Shown here: in pieces, positions 27,337 through 35,803 of the stretch | Position numbering within the stretch: position 1 is the stretch's first letter | Layout: each line of letters begins with the position of its first letter | Source of the DNA: Leptospira_A sp046736045 | GTDB taxonomy: Bacteria; Spirochaetota; Leptospiria; Leptospirales; Leptospiraceae | Assembly (NCBI RefSeq): GCF_046736045.1 | Contig: NZ_CP177134.1 | Coordinates: 1,922,001 to 1,986,000 of the forward strand | DNA length: 64,000 nucleotides | Direction: 5' to 3' | The notes under the pieces: generated by a model | What the model was told of the DNA's origin: nothing | What the model saw: the letters and a program-made list of their open reading frames with translations, nothing else | Database searches by the model: none | Made by a program: the position numbers and the translations under genes

Positions 27337-27461
27337 CGTGGGAATGATCCAATCATGGAATTATGTCTCATGAAGTATGGGGAGAAAATTGCCTTCTAGT
27401 AGAATTTCGGCAAGCCATTTTTTATACTTGGAATTCCTGAGAGGTCGGAGTTCTTACATTT

Positions 27462-28376
27462 ATGCAGGCAATTCGCCTTTTTAAACAATTTCCGGGAAAA
27501 ATGGCAGTCGCAGACCTCAATTTTACCTTGGTTCCCGGCAGATTGACCGCGCTCCTCGGACCAAACGGTGCCGGAAAGACTACGACCATGCGGCTTTTGA
27601 GCGGATTTTTAGATCCGACTACGGGAGAGGTGAGAATGGAAGGAGTGAATCTTTCTGCTTCCCGAAAGAGTTTGCTGCAAAAAATCGGCTACCTTCCTGA
27701 AAACGGACCCTCTTACAAAGATTTGACTGTGATGGAGTTTTTGCATTTTTTAGCCAGAATTCGGGGGTTTGGTGCGGCCAAGTCCGCGAAAGTGATTTAT
27801 TCCGTGGTCGAGGAACTGATATTAGGTGATGTTAGAAATTCCATTATCGGAAATTTATCGAAAGGTTATAGGCAGAGAGTTGCGTTGGCAGGTGTACTTT
27901 TGGGAGATCCCGACTATTTGATATTAGACGAACCAAGTTACGGATTGGACCCGAAGCAGATGACTCAAATCCGGAGATTGATTTTGTCGTTGTCCAAACA
28001 CAAAACCGTATTGATTTCCACCCATAGTTTGGAAGAAGTGGAAGAGATTTGCGATCATGTAATCATTCTTGCCAATGGCAAAATAGTCGCCGATAGTTCG
28101 GTGCAAACCCTTCGAAAGAAAGACAAATTGTATATAGAAGTGAAAGCGGAATATTCGGAAATCAGTTCTCTGTTTCAAAAATTCGGATTTATGAGTTTGA
28201 CATCAATTGAAACTCCGAAGGACGGGTTCGGGAAATACGAACTTTCCTTAGGTGAAAAAAATCCCGAAGAAGTATTTCAAATCCTGGCAAATGCAAATTT
28301 ATCCGTGAGGGAGATGAGAAGATCGGAAGACTCGCTCAAAACCATATTTGATTCAATCACAAGCGGGCAAACCTGA
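27462..28376 (+). CDS. ABC transporter ATP-binding protein, GldA-like
   Basis: A 304-residue ABC ATPase with Walker A LLGPNGAGKTTTMRLL, signature LSKGYRQRVALAG, Walker B DYLILDEPSYGLDP and H-loop LISTHSLEEVE. About 75 residues follow the ATPase core as in ABC-2 exporter subunits. It is the first of four rightward genes (ATPase, permease, Gld_G-type subunit, DUF4340 protein), an arrangement resembling gldA-gldF-gldG. In Flavobacteria these support gliding; elsewhere the substrate is unknown. The gap to the divergent coiled-coil gene (about 125 bp) holds a TATACT hexamer near 27434 that could be a -10 element. Confidence 0.9.
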   Translation: MQAIRLFKQFPGKMAVADLNFTLVPGRLTALLGPNGAGKTTTMRLLSGFLDPTTGEVRMEGVNLSASRKSLLQKIGYLPENGPSYKDLTVMEFLHFLARIRGFGAAKSAKVIYSVVEELILGDVRNSIIGNLSKGYRQRVALAGVLLGDPDYLILDEPSYGLDPKQMTQIRRLILSLSKHKTVLISTHSLEEVEEICDHVIILANGKIVADSSVQTLRKKDKLYIEVKAEYSEISSLFQKFGFMSLTSIETPKDGFGKYELSLGEKNPEEVFQILANANLSVREMRRSEDSLKTIFDSITSGQT

Positions 28377-28377
28377 T

Positions 28378-29103
28378 ATGCAAAAAATCAAAGCGTTGTT
28401 CCGAAAGGAAATTCTGCAAAATTTCAATACACCTATCGGTTATACTTTCATCGTCTTGTTTCTGTTAATCGAAAGCTTTGTGTTTTTTTACGGTTTTAAA
28501 AACGCATCTTTTTGGGATAGGAATAGTTCTGAAATGGAAGTTTTCTTTATGTTGGCTCCGATTCTTTTTTTGGTTTTCATCCCTTCGATCGGGATGCGGA
28601 TTTGGTCGGATGAAAAAGAAACAGGCACTTGGGAATTGTTACTGACTCTTCCTATTACGGAATGGGAAATCGTACTTGGAAAATTTTTAGCTACTTGTTT
28701 TTCATTTATTGCGGCATTGATTTGTACTATTTTCATACCTTTGACCATTTCCGTATTAGGCGATCCGGACTGGGGTGTCATTTTTTCAGGTTATGTGGGA
28801 ATGATACTTTTGGGAATTGCATTTTCATCCGTTGTTCTGTATGTTTCTCTTTTTGTAAAGAGTCAGATTACTTCCTTTTTGGTGGGATTTGTTTCTTTGG
28901 GAATTATGTATTTGCTCGGTATTCAAAAACTCGTTGATATCTTAGATACCGAGTATTTCGGTTGGCTTGGAATTTTTTCGATTTCCAAACATTATGAAAC
29001 ATTCCGGTTGGGAATATTCGACCCGAGATCCTTTTACTTTTTCTTTTCATTGACTGCTGTTTTTTTATATCTCTCCGTTATCCATTTGCAAAAGAAAAGA
29101 TGA
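28378..29103 (+). CDS. ABC-2 type permease, GldF-like
   Basis: About 241 residues and six membrane helices, starting at ATG 28378 just after the ATPase stop; a longer open frame upstream overlaps the ATPase gene and is rejected. LFRKEILQNFNTPIGYTF at the N-terminus and the MRIWSDEKETGTWELLLTLP segment after helix 2 are typical of ABC-2/GldF permeases (E-K-x-x-G-T-x-E-L-L). It should form the membrane channel for the preceding ATPase. Its TGA overlaps the next ATG (ATGA). Confidence 0.9.
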   Translation: MQKIKALFRKEILQNFNTPIGYTFIVLFLLIESFVFFYGFKNASFWDRNSSEMEVFFMLAPILFLVFIPSIGMRIWSDEKETGTWELLLTLPITEWEIVLGKFLATCFSFIAALICTIFIPLTISVLGDPDWGVIFSGYVGMILLGIAFSSVVLYVSLFVKSQITSFLVGFVSLGIMYLLGIQKLVDILDTEYFGWLGIFSISKHYETFRLGIFDPRSFYFFFSLTAVFLYLSVIHLQKKR

Positions 29104-30725
29104 AAATACAGATTTTACATAAATGGAAAAGATCCGGAAAATTTCTGATCTTTCAGGTTGTTTTGTTTTTTATTCTATCAAATGTTCTTTTGGATCGTTT
29201 TGTGATCCGGGCGGATATTTCCGCATCCAGTCGTTTGAGTTTTTCCGAATATACCGAATCGGTATTACGTTCTGTTAACAAACCTTTGGTGATTGATGCT
29301 TTTTATTCTTCCGATCTCCCTTCGGAATACCAAGTTCGTTTAGATGTAATTCAGGAATATCTATTGGAATTATCCAAACGAAATTCCAAAAACATCAAAT
29401 TGAATTTTTACGATCCTGATAGTTCCGCAGAGGCGAAACAAAGGGTAAAGGAATCCGGGTTGATTCCGAATGAGATTCGTAAGGCGGGGGCAAGTTCCCC
29501 TTTATTTTACGAAGCTTATATGGGGATCGTTATACATTACAATGGTGAGACGGAAATTGTTCCTGATTTTTTCTTCGTAGAGGAAGCGGAATCCCAATTT
29601 ATAAGAGCGATTCGCCGCATTGAAGAAAGAAAATTGGGACAAAGAATCGCAGTGATTACAGATCCCGGATGTTTTGAATATCCTAAACCGGGAGAAGGAT
29701 CGGGCAAAGATACATGGGGAGTCTTTTTTCATCAGGCTCTTGTGAAAGAATACGGTTATCCGAAAGAGATATCTCTCAATAAACAAAAGATAGGTGATGA
29801 GATCAAGTTGATCCTTGTGATCGGAGCTCCCCAATGGTCTACTTTCGGCAAAAAGAATTTAGAGGACTATTTGCTTCGAGGGGGAAGAGCGATCTTTCTT
29901 TTAGGCTCGATGGAGTTTCGTTTGAATCCGGTGCGGGGAGCAAAGGGACTTAGTTTTGAAAAGGCAAGCCCGGCTATCCCCAATGCCAATAATTCCTTTT
30001 GGATGGATCTTGTTTCTCATTACGGATTTCAATTGGAAACGGATTTGGTTTTGGATTTTCAACATCCGGTTTATTTGGCGGAACAAAAAGGAGGTAGGCT
30101 TCCCGGTTATTATCCGTTTTGGCAAGTGATTACCAAAAACGACGGTAACATTCATTTGGGGAATGAAATTTCAAATCTAACAGACGTTTTGCTGATCCCC
30201 TGGGTATCTTCATTTTCAATGGATATTTCCAAACAAAAAACTATGAAGTATGAAACACTTCTTTGGTCCGGAGAGAGAATCTCTCTTGTCCCCAATTTGG
30301 TTCCTGTTAATGGAACCAATCTTGCATCGAAAGGAACTCTTGCTAAAAATAGAGTTCCCTTGGCGGTGCTTCTGGAAGGAAAATTGAATCCTTTTTTTAA
30401 GGAAAACTCGGACAGCAAAAAGAAATTAACAAAGATTATGTTATTTTCCACTCCTTATTTCGTATCCGATATTTTGGCTTTGCCCGAGTTTCGGATTTAT
30501 CTGAGAGATGCAAATGTACCTTTTATGCTGAATGCAATCGATTCTTTTCTGGAAGACAGAAACCATTCTTCCATACGCAAACAAAATTTAGCGGTTTTAC
30601 CTCTTCGTGCTTTTTCCATTTATGAGAAAAATCTGTATTCTGCATTTAATACTTTTTTTATACCAATGGCCTTGTTTTTATACGCACTGAGGCGAATCAA
30701 AAGAAGACAGTCCGCGCGCGAATAG
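29100..30725 (+). CDS. GldG-like ABC transporter auxiliary subunit
   Basis: A 541-residue protein with one membrane helix near each end (about 15-37 and 510-530) and a large extracytoplasmic domain. It fits the Gld_G/IftG-like ABC-type uncharacterised domain: an N-terminal thioredoxin-like part (LVIDAFYSSDLPSEYQ, VRLDVIQEYLLELSK) and a later Rossmann-like part (LEDYLLRGGRAIFLLGS). It overlaps the permease by 4 bases, so a membrane complex with it is likely. Its substrate is unknown. Confidence 0.85.
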   Translation: MKIQILHKWKRSGKFLIFQVVLFFILSNVLLDRFVIRADISASSRLSFSEYTESVLRSVNKPLVIDAFYSSDLPSEYQVRLDVIQEYLLELSKRNSKNIKLNFYDPDSSAEAKQRVKESGLIPNEIRKAGASSPLFYEAYMGIVIHYNGETEIVPDFFFVEEAESQFIRAIRRIEERKLGQRIAVITDPGCFEYPKPGEGSGKDTWGVFFHQALVKEYGYPKEISLNKQKIGDEIKLILVIGAPQWSTFGKKNLEDYLLRGGRAIFLLGSMEFRLNPVRGAKGLSFEKASPAIPNANNSFWMDLVSHYGFQLETDLVLDFQHPVYLAEQKGGRLPGYYPFWQVITKNDGNIHLGNEISNLTDVLLIPWVSSFSMDISKQKTMKYETLLWSGERISLVPNLVPVNGTNLASKGTLAKNRVPLAVLLEGKLNPFFKENSDSKKKLTKIMLFSTPYFVSDILALPEFRIYLRDANVPFMLNAIDSFLEDRNHSSIRKQNLAVLPLRAFSIYEKNLYSAFNTFFIPMALFLYALRRIKRRQSARE

Positions 30726-30726
30726 A

Positions 30727-31701
30727 ATGAAAAAAGCAAATAAAACATTTCTTTTTCTGAATTTGGTTTTGATTTTACTCATCATACTTGTTTATGATGT
30801 ATTTCATTTTTTTCCTAAAGCATATGAAGAGGCTCGTCCTTGGTTGGGAGAAAAAGCATTTTCCGTAGATTCCGTTTTTATCTCTGTAAAGGAATTCGGC
30901 GCACATCCGGAAAAAGATTTTTCCATATTCAAAAATAATAATATTTGGCATATTTCCCTGACGAATGAGGAAAATCCGAAATCTTATTTTGTCGATTCGG
31001 AAAAGATAAATTCTTTATTGAACGAACTGTCCCGTTTTCGCAAATTCGGGAAATCTGTAAAAGAGTTGAATGATTCGGAATTTAGAAAAGACGGAAAATC
31101 TTTTCGATTATTATTGAAAGAAAATAACAATAAAATCGCTGATCTGGAGTTAGGTGATTGTTTCGAAATCAAATCGGAATGTTTGATCCGTCATTCGAAC
31201 ACAAAGCTTGCTTATTCCGTTCCTATTGATTTCATTCCGCAAATCGGAGGAGGAGAGTTTGATTTTTTCCTAACTGCAAAACCATTTTCTTTTTTATCCA
31301 TTGAGAATTTGGAATCTTTCACTTATATGAAGAAGAATGTAGTTCTTTTGGATTTGAAAAAGGAAGGCGATGTTTGGATTTCCCTGCCAGCTTCTGAAAA
31401 TAAACTTTCAAAGACAAAGGTTGACAATCTATTGTTACGCGTAGTTTCTCTCGCCGGTGTGTCGGGAATGACCGAATCTTCTTTGGGACAGCTCAAATTA
31501 AAAGATACGAATGGCGACGAGTCTTTGCGATTGGTATTGGCGGAGAACGGTTCTAAAAAAGAATACGGTCTCCTTGATCGGGGGAGTTTGAATCAAGGAG
31601 AAAGAGTTTTGCAGCTTTCACCAAATGGACAGTATGTGGTCATGCCGTCCTATGTTTGGGACTATTGGCAAAATTTCGATATCAGGCAGCTTGAGGAGTG
31701 A
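30727..31701 (+). CDS. DUF4340 domain protein
   Basis: A 324-residue protein with one N-terminal membrane anchor (about 7-27) and repeating beta-rich extracytoplasmic units (SYFVDSEKINSLLNELSRFR and SKTKVDNLLLRVVSLAG are the paired helix segments). DUF4340 proteins commonly close GldA-GldF-GldG operons and are presumed accessory subunits. It starts one base after the preceding stop. Its 3' end overlaps the convergent ferritin-like gene by 20 bases. Confidence 0.82.
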   Translation: MKKANKTFLFLNLVLILLIILVYDVFHFFPKAYEEARPWLGEKAFSVDSVFISVKEFGAHPEKDFSIFKNNNIWHISLTNEENPKSYFVDSEKINSLLNELSRFRKFGKSVKELNDSEFRKDGKSFRLLLKENNNKIADLELGDCFEIKSECLIRHSNTKLAYSVPIDFIPQIGGGEFDFFLTAKPFSFLSIENLESFTYMKKNVVLLDLKKEGDVWISLPASENKLSKTKVDNLLLRVVSLAGVSGMTESSLGQLKLKDTNGDESLRLVLAENGSKKEYGLLDRGSLNQGERVLQLSPNGQYVVMPSYVWDYWQNFDIRQLEE

Positions 31702-32317
31702 GCGCTTTGAAAAATCTAAGAAAGATTTTTTGTTCCTGGTCCAGTAAATCTTTCAATCTTGCTTTATAGTTTCGATCCAGTTTTGCCAATTCACCCGACA
31801 TTTCGTCCAGATGGCCTTCTTCTTCCAAAATCAAATTGTTTAAGTTTAAGGAATGATTGGACTCTTCCAAAACGGAATTGTAAATCCGATACACGATCAT
31901 CGCTCTTTCTTCTATAACAGTTGTCGTATAAAGATATGCGAGATATGTGAATGTCTGACCGCTGTAACCGGCTTGCTTCAGGTTTTTTCGAACACTCGCA
32001 TCCAGTTTGGCAAAATAAATCTTCGCAGAACCACCTTGCAGAAGTTCGCTGGCACGATAACCCGAGCCAAAATCGGATTTTAAGGAACGGGCCGCTTTTT
32101 TGAAAAACAACGCATGTCTTGCTTCTTCTGTGGCATGTCTTAAAATCATTTCGGAAGTTTCTTCGCTGGATTGAGTCATCAGAATCTTGCGGGAGCCGAT
32201 GTGCTCAAGTAGGGATAATGTATTCAGCCAAAGAGAATGTTTTTCCGTTTGAGGGAGAAGGTCTTGAAAGAATGATTTTAATTGTTGTTCTTCAGATGTA
32301 TGGGCAAGAGAAATCAT
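31682..32317 (-). CDS. Ferritin-like di-iron protein
   Basis: A 211-residue four-helix protein with a plausible di-iron ligand set: LLEHIGS, ATEEARHALF (ExxxH type), VIEERAMIVY and LEEEGHLDEM (ExxH). The pattern fits the ferritin-like/rubrerythrin superfamily, but no rubredoxin domain or membrane segment is present and the subfamily is not known to me. A role in iron handling or oxidation chemistry is possible. It is followed leftward by nothing and preceded by the GHKL ATPase gene, 35 bp away, in the same direction. Confidence 0.7.
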   Translation of the reverse strand: MISLAHTSEEQQLKSFFQDLLPQTEKHSLWLNTLSLLEHIGSRKILMTQSSEETSEMILRHATEEARHALFFKKAARSLKSDFGSGYRASELLQGGSAKIYFAKLDASVRKNLKQAGYSGQTFTYLAYLYTTTVIEERAMIVYRIYNSVLEESNHSLNLNNLILEEEGHLDEMSGELAKLDRNYKARLKDLLDQEQKIFLRFFKALTPQAA

Positions 32318-32352
32318 AACTTATCCCAGATTTGCAAACCTATCCAGGATTT

Positions 32353-33000
32353 CTAGTTTTTCTTTAATGGAATTTTGACTTTGGCGATTGTTTCTTTGTC
32401 CGTACTCATGATTTTGAAATTTTCAACGGGAAGCTTTTCTCCTTTGAGTAAAATCACGCAAAGTGCAATTCCAATTCCTTCTCCTTCGGAATTGTCCCCT
32501 CTTTCGATATAGTATTCCATAATATCATTATAATTTTGAGCGTAGGTGAGCGAATTTTTGATTTTTTGCATTTCACCTTTCACCAATCGGTTGTTATTTG
32601 TAATGGTGACTTCTATGAAATCCGGATTGTGTTCGATTCTTGTTTCTACGAAATAATGTTTTTCACGTGCCAGCTTTTCATAGGTTTCGCTTTTGCCGGA
32701 TAGAATAAAACTTTTGTACATCCTGACACCCAGTTCGTAATCGGCACCCGATTCGATTTCGAGTCTGTTTTCTAAAAAAAAGATGCGTTTGAAATTTGCT
32801 TTGAATCCGTTTAGAATCAAATCCTTTATAATTGTAAAAAAAATGGAAGAGAAATCGGAAATCTTATAGAATGCGGTTAAATTGTCGAGTAAGGACAATA
32901 ACTTTTCATCGAACAAAGTAGAAGGACCGTATTCGGTGAGTACGATCGGTTCTCCCGTTTTGATTTTTTCCAAGAAAGGATTTTCGTGTTTCAAACTCAT
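32353..33000 (-). CDS. Stand-alone GHKL-type ATPase domain protein
   Basis: A 215-residue protein without membrane segments or phospho-acceptor histidine. The C-terminal two thirds resemble a histidine-kinase-type ATPase: an N-box-like helix (SSIFFTIIKDLILNGFKANF), EVTITNNNRLV where the G1 box would be, and a glycine-rich GDNSEGEGIGIALCVILLKG resembling the G2 box. The first conserved Asn context reads DLILNGFKAN rather than the usual ELVxNAxxH. It could be an anti-sigma or partner-switching kinase, or a signalling remnant. Its ATG overlaps the stop of the acyltransferase gene (TAATG), so the two are coupled. Confidence 0.6.
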   Translation of the reverse strand: MSLKHENPFLEKIKTGEPIVLTEYGPSTLFDEKLLSLLDNLTAFYKISDFSSIFFTIIKDLILNGFKANFKRIFFLENRLEIESGADYELGVRMYKSFILSGKSETYEKLAREKHYFVETRIEHNPDFIEVTITNNNRLVKGEMQKIKNSLTYAQNYNDIMEYYIERGDNSEGEGIGIALCVILLKGEKLPVENFKIMSTDKETIAKVKIPLKKN

Positions 33001-34256
33001 TAGAATATATAATTGGAAGGAAAAAGAGGAACGGATTTCTTCTTTTCTTCTTCCAATAAAATCTCCATTTCTTTACGTAATCTGTCGGTTAATCCGTCTA
33101 CGGTTCCACGTTTGTCTTTTTTATAATCTTCATAAAAATCATTCATGGAAAAAGGTTTGGCAAAGCTAAGGATCGCTTTGTGGGATCTGTTTACCGATTG
33201 TCCGAAAATTTCGGATTCATATCTATATAAAAATTCATACAATCTTTCTGCGGAAGGAAGTTCCTTGATATAACTGGTTTGGATGGAAATATAATCGTAA
33301 GCTTTGGTTGCGGCCTTTCTTGCCCAGTTTGCCATTTCCTGTGAAGGCAATTCTCCGTTCGGATCGGAAGCACCGATGGATACCAGTTCCAATGTGGTGA
33401 GGATCTTTCTTAATTTTTCGATCGCATTTGCATCTTTGTCCCAGTTCGGGATTTTGGCTTTGTCCGCGATATTATCCAACATAACATGTCGTATACGACC
33501 AATTCTGAAATCAAAATCTTCCGTTTTGTCTTCGGGAACGGAGAGATGGTATTCCCTTTCCTCTCTTTCTATCATACGTTTGCCGATGGATAAAAATCTA
33601 TGTACGATGTCTTTGCCTGTTTTTGCGATTCCGAATTTTTCTTCCATACGTGTAAGGGACAGATCAATGTCTTTCTGCATCCATTCCACGGAGCCGGTCA
33701 TTCTGTATTTTACAAAAGAAAGGATAACTGAAATTTTAACATCAGTTCCTTTTTTTAAAGCGTCTTCCAGTCCCCAGAATCCCAGTTGGGAAACTCCTGC
33801 CTGAAAAGGGAGCAGAGTGTCGTTCATTCCGCTCGTAGGTTCTCCCTCAGGAAATAACACCAGTTTGCCGCCCGAACCGGCCAGAATATCTCTCGCGGCT
33901 TTAACTGATTCCCTATCGGGTGCACCAGATAACACTGAGAATGCTCCAATAGACTGGATAAAGTCTCCTACAAATCCCGCTGCCCAATCGAATACTTCGC
34001 GGGCCGCCATATAGAAAAAACGGGAGGACATGATATTTGCAACATGATAGGCGACGGGAGGCTCTTTTGTGGTAGGGTGGTTGGAAATGTATAGAATCCT
34101 CTCGTTTTTGAAGGATTTTAACATTTTCTGATCCTCCCTGGAGATCTCGATTCCTTCTAAATTATGCGCAAGTTTCAGGATCAGGGGCAATGACAGATCG
34201 GTAAACCAGAGCGCAGGCAAATTCAATTTAGCGGGAATAAAGGATTTGATTGACAT
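33000..34256 (-). CDS. PlsC-like glycerophospholipid acyltransferase
   Basis: A 418-residue protein with a PlsC/LPLAT domain in the first 200 residues. Motif I reads ISNHPTTKEPP (His-x4-Glu in place of His-x4-Asp); the substrate-binding motif is LFPEGEPTSGMNDTLLPFQAG. Family enzymes transfer acyl chains to lysophosphatidate or related acceptors at the inner membrane. The C-terminal 200 residues are helical and have no recognised domain, so the protein is longer than classical PlsC (about 240). It is divergent from the methyltransferase gene and translationally coupled to the GHKL ATPase gene. Confidence 0.78.
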   Translation of the reverse strand: MSIKSFIPAKLNLPALWFTDLSLPLILKLAHNLEGIEISREDQKMLKSFKNERILYISNHPTTKEPPVAYHVANIMSSRFFYMAAREVFDWAAGFVGDFIQSIGAFSVLSGAPDRESVKAARDILAGSGGKLVLFPEGEPTSGMNDTLLPFQAGVSQLGFWGLEDALKKGTDVKISVILSFVKYRMTGSVEWMQKDIDLSLTRMEEKFGIAKTGKDIVHRFLSIGKRMIEREEREYHLSVPEDKTEDFDFRIGRIRHVMLDNIADKAKIPNWDKDANAIEKLRKILTTLELVSIGASDPNGELPSQEMANWARKAATKAYDYISIQTSYIKELPSAERLYEFLYRYESEIFGQSVNRSHKAILSFAKPFSMNDFYEDYKKDKRGTVDGLTDRLRKEMEILLEEEKKKSVPLFPSNYIF

Positions 34257-34302
34257 AGACGAAAGCTATGGGCTTTTAGAAAGGAATCAAGTACGATTTC
34301 AT

Positions 34303-35064
34303 ATGGCACTTATAGAAGAACTCAACCAACAAGGCAATTTCCTCTTTCGCTGGCGGTCCTACATTCCAGGTCTAGTTTTAGCGTTATCGTTTTATTATTT
34401 ACCCTTTGTTCCTTTTTTGAACAGAAATTACCAACACAACCTTTATTGGCTGGGATTTGCTTTTTTGATTAGCTTTCTCGGCCTTGCCGTCCGTTGTTTT
34501 ACCATTGGTTACACCCCTGCCCGTACCTCAGGAAGAAACACCAAACAGCAAGTAGCTGACCTGGTGAATCAAACCGGAATTTATTCTTTGGTGCGGCACC
34601 CTCTTTATGTCGGGAATTTTTTGATGTATCTGGGACCTGTTTTGATTGTGAGGGATGTTGCTTTTACTCTGGTATATGCAATGTTCTTTTATCTTTATTA
34701 TGAAAGGATTATATTTACGGAAGAGTTTTTTCTTCGCGGCAAATTTGCAAATGATTACCTTTCCTGGGCGGATAAAACTCCCGCTTTCATCCCCCGCCTC
34801 ACGGGTTATGTGAAACCGAGTCTTCCTTTTTCTTTTAAGAATATTCTAAAAAGAGAATATCCCAGCCTTTTCGGAATCATTACTGTCTTTACGATTTTGG
34901 ATTTGGTTCAAATTTATTTCCAAGAGCCTTACATTCATATTGGGAACTTTTTCGGAATCTGGAAACCGTTTCATACGTATTTTTTCGGGTTTGGAATTTT
35001 GTTTTATGTGGTAACTCGTATATTGGTGAAGGCTACAAAAGTTTTGGACGTGGAAGGGCGTTAG
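34303..35064 (+). CDS. ICMT/PEMT-family membrane methyltransferase
   Basis: About 253 residues with five or six membrane helices. The SAM-binding signature of the isoprenylcysteine/phospholipid methyltransferase family is seen as GIYSLVRHPLYVGNFLMYLG, followed by YYERIIFTEEFFLRGKFANDY (the paired glutamates and the Y/W of the C-terminal motif). It probably methylates a lipid or small membrane substrate. The frame extends to 34246, which would overlap the divergent acyltransferase start; ATG 34303 is preferred. Being next to a PlsC-like gene fits lipid metabolism. Confidence 0.8.
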   Translation: MALIEELNQQGNFLFRWRSYIPGLVLALSFYYLPFVPFLNRNYQHNLYWLGFAFLISFLGLAVRCFTIGYTPARTSGRNTKQQVADLVNQTGIYSLVRHPLYVGNFLMYLGPVLIVRDVAFTLVYAMFFYLYYERIIFTEEFFLRGKFANDYLSWADKTPAFIPRLTGYVKPSLPFSFKNILKREYPSLFGIITVFTILDLVQIYFQEPYIHIGNFFGIWKPFHTYFFGFGILFYVVTRILVKATKVLDVEGR

Positions 35065-35147
35065 GGCGCCTGAACCGCGCTTTTCGCTTCAATCTGCCGA
35101 GGGGAGCTCGGCAGGATTTCCGCTGCAATCGCTGGCGCTGGGGTGGG
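35065..35147 (+). repeat. GC-rich intergenic repeat-like element
   Basis: An unusually GC-rich stretch in an AT-rich gap, with a perfect 7-bp hairpin (ctgccga at 35094-35100, tcggcag at 35108-35114). Phrases such as cgcttttcgcttcaatc and ggatttccgctgcaatcgc resemble dispersed intergenic repeats I have seen in spirochaete genomes. The element runs directly into the AGGTACCACA inverted pair. The rest of the gap to 35273 is AT-rich with no gene seen. Confidence 0.45.
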
Positions 35148-35157
35148 AGGTACCACA
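35148..35157 (+). repeat. AGGTACCACA decamer, site 3
   Basis: Exact copy; left arm of an inverted pair with 35183-35192. Context gtgggaggtaccacaat (17 bases) is identical to that of the minus-strand site at 47174. Confidence 0.75.
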
Positions 35158-35182
35158 ATTTTGATTTTGGGTTTTTGGGAAA

Positions 35183-35192
35183 TGTGGTACCT
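35183..35192 (-). repeat. AGGTACCACA decamer, site 4
   Basis: Exact copy on the minus strand, facing site 3 across 25 bases. Context taggtaccacatttccc (17 bases) is identical to that at 37087. Confidence 0.75.
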
Positions 35193-35273
35193 ATTACATA
35201 CTTTTTCTTAAATCTTATCAAATAATTTAAAAAAGGAACCAACTGTATTCCTAATTTACCTATTCGGGTTTAG

Positions 35274-35783
35274 ATGGAAGAAAGAAAGATTTTTTCAAAC
35301 GATTCTTTGGAGCTATCCACTTTATGCAACAAGGGTAAAAGTTCCAATACTTCATTTTTAATTCCGATCAGACAAATGCGGCAGCTAACTATTTCTATGA
35401 ACTTGCATCGTTCATTTGCAGATAGAATTAATAGTTTATTAGAGGCATCTTCTCATTTAATTTATTTTGGATTAGTTCCCGAGAAACGATGGAAAGTAAC
35501 TTGCTCTTACCAGGATCAAGGCCTCGAATTACAAAAGATCAGTTGTCGCATTTTTGATGAAACCATTATTGAGTTGGATGTAATGGCGAGATCTCTTGGA
35601 ATCTCAAGGTGTAGATTGTTTGTTTTGTTTTTGGAGTTAGAGGCAATTGGTTGGCTTCGACTTGTAAGAGCATTGGGATTGGTCGGACGTACCACATTCT
35701 CAAACTTCCAAGTTTTTTCCTTGTATAACAAAACTATTCTTGAAGTTCAAATTCTGGAAACTTTGAAATTTTCCTCAAGCTAG
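35274..35783 (+). CDS. DUF1564 family protein
   Basis: A 169-residue protein resembling the Leptospira-specific DUF1564 family. It has an N-terminal LTISMNLHRSFADRINSLLE segment, then YQDQGLELQKISCRIFDETIIELDVMA (a strand followed by a helix) and LGISRCRLFVLFLELEAIGW. The strand-helix-helix unit is shared with the protein at 19022-19426. Function is unknown; a DNA-binding or antitoxin-like role is only a guess. The gene is AT-rich and carries a one-mismatch version of the AGGTACCACA decamer (35687-35696). Confidence 0.68.
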   Translation: MEERKIFSNDSLELSTLCNKGKSSNTSFLIPIRQMRQLTISMNLHRSFADRINSLLEASSHLIYFGLVPEKRWKVTCSYQDQGLELQKISCRIFDETIIELDVMARSLGISRCRLFVLFLELEAIGWLRLVRALGLVGRTTFSNFQVFSLYNKTILEVQILETLKFSSS

Positions 35784-35803
35784 TAAGATCTGGCATAGCA
35801 CAT

